From the NCBI GenBank assembly GCA_963978545.1, contig OZ021726.1, forward strand, positions 28,864,459 to 28,928,458: 64,000 bases of DNA. The letters are read 5' to 3'. Source of the DNA: Linyphia triangularis. Lineage: Eukaryota > Arthropoda > Arachnida > Araneae > Linyphiidae. Below the pieces are notes generated by a model. The model did not search any database, was not told the DNA's origin, and saw only the letters and a list, made by a program, of their open reading frames with translations. Of the stretch, positions 63,201 to 64,000 are shown piece after piece; within the stretch, counting starts at the first letter, position 1; the number at the start of each line of letters is the position of its first letter. A program made the position numbers and the translations under genes.

Positions 63201-64000
63201 AATGATTATTTTTATAAATTATCAAAAAAATTAACATTGAAATGTGTTTACTATAGAAACATTTTCAATAATAAACTCTAATGATTTGAAAAAAATTTGA
63301 TTGACAAACGGTTGTAAAAAAATAACTAAGTTGGCGATTAACTTGACGAGAAAACTTGAAATCGACTGTTCAAGTTGTATTGTAATATCTCCATTTAAAA
63401 CAAAGAGGTAAAGTTACTATGAAATACTCTTCATTATGAAATTTCAGGGTGGTGATAACTTCCAGTTGACATGGGATAGACATTATCTCGATGGGATTTG
63501 TCATATCACATGTATCTGTACCAGTTATAGTTTTATCTGGAAAAAATCTCAAATGGACAGGCGGACAAAGCCTTTGTATAATCAACACACTACATTAGAG
63601 AAATGCAAACACCAAAACTTACATTAATGATCCTTAGTATTTTAAGGGATATGTTTATTATATATGATTTAAGTAAAGTGCAATGGTTCACTTATTGAGT
63701 TATATTTTAAGCAGGAATACTAAAACGGAATCCTTCAGTTTTAGGTAATAGTAGTAAATTATACCAATTGTAAAAAAAAAAAAAAAAAATCTATTAAAAA
63801 AATGTAAAATGAAATGTCACTTGTCTGATATTTGTATCTTAACAAATCACATTTAATTCACTTCAAAGGGGAATTTCACACTTACAATATATTTTCTTGC
63901 AAATAATCAAAAAATTATATATTTTCTAAAATACAATATCATTACAATTATACGCCACAAAATAGGACTTCGCAAACAGAAAAAAATATTAAGCTTTTCA
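60268..64000. other. A+T-rich DNA, no supported gene
   Basis: Three imperfect repeats of a CACCTTTTATT-containing unit (about 22-28 bp) lie at 62994-63063. A poly(A) tract lies at 63771-63789. The patch 63440-63600 is more balanced and open on both strands but unrecognised. Confidence 0.45.

Overview
This is a very A+T-rich eukaryotic window with long homopolymer runs and microsatellites and no compact genes. The repeats point to an arthropod, most likely an araneomorph spider: a Gypsy-type LTR element whose gag opens with an 11-residue coiled-coil repeat, a tRNA-headed SINE, Helitrons, hAT, pogo and TTAA-type MITEs, and a RNase H-bearing LINE. The spider assignment is inference from repeat style. 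I recognise no intact host protein gene and no rRNA, tRNA or CRISPR. Two short candidate exons with good splice sites (14589-14636 and 59847-59883, both +) suggest the window may lie in the introns of a large plus-strand gene, but this is unproven.

Layout. 0.9-1.3 kb: an 83-bp minisatellite. 4.0-6.0 kb: a non-autonomous Helitron filled by an array of about 146-bp units. 9.4-12.3 kb: TTTA and ATT microsatellites and a diverged tandem duplication. 13.9 kb: a tRNA-derived SINE. 17.1-19.65 kb: a 5'-truncated LINE (minus) with RT and RNase H. 19.8-20.5 kb: a hAT-like element. 22.4-22.8 kb: a TIR MITE.

25.63-29.81 kb is the most distinctive block. It is a roughly 4.2-kb element bounded by inverted repeats of about 520 bp and a 3-bp CTC duplication. 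It carries a decayed minus-strand gene of an invertebrate transposon-like family (DTDV / ALHAL..TDITGSF nuclease-like motifs and a Cys-rich tail). The same tRNA-headed SINE sequence lies inside both terminal repeats, and a small TTAA-type MITE interrupts the gene.

30.16-32.54 kb: a TIR element (TA-flanked) split by a rearranged Gypsy-type insertion, 5' LTR plus primer site plus gag start joined to an inverted LTR fragment, with ATAT on both sides. 37.3-39.2 kb: a tandem duplication, then a broken Helitron keeping the start of its Rep/helicase ORF and a helicase piece. 41.75-42.21 kb: a solo LTR with ATAT duplications. 48.6-49.3 kb: a hAT-like element with a near-perfect 8-bp duplication. 50.4-51.7 kb: a minus-strand Helitron. 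53.6-54.1 kb: a long-hairpin TTAA MITE. 54.5-54.8 kb: a piggyBac-like MITE. 60.1-60.3 kb: a pogo/Tigger-like MITE. The rest is A+T-rich DNA in which I see no supported gene.

The parts do not form a working pathway. They record successive, nested transposon insertions, several of which could make hairpin RNA if transcribed.
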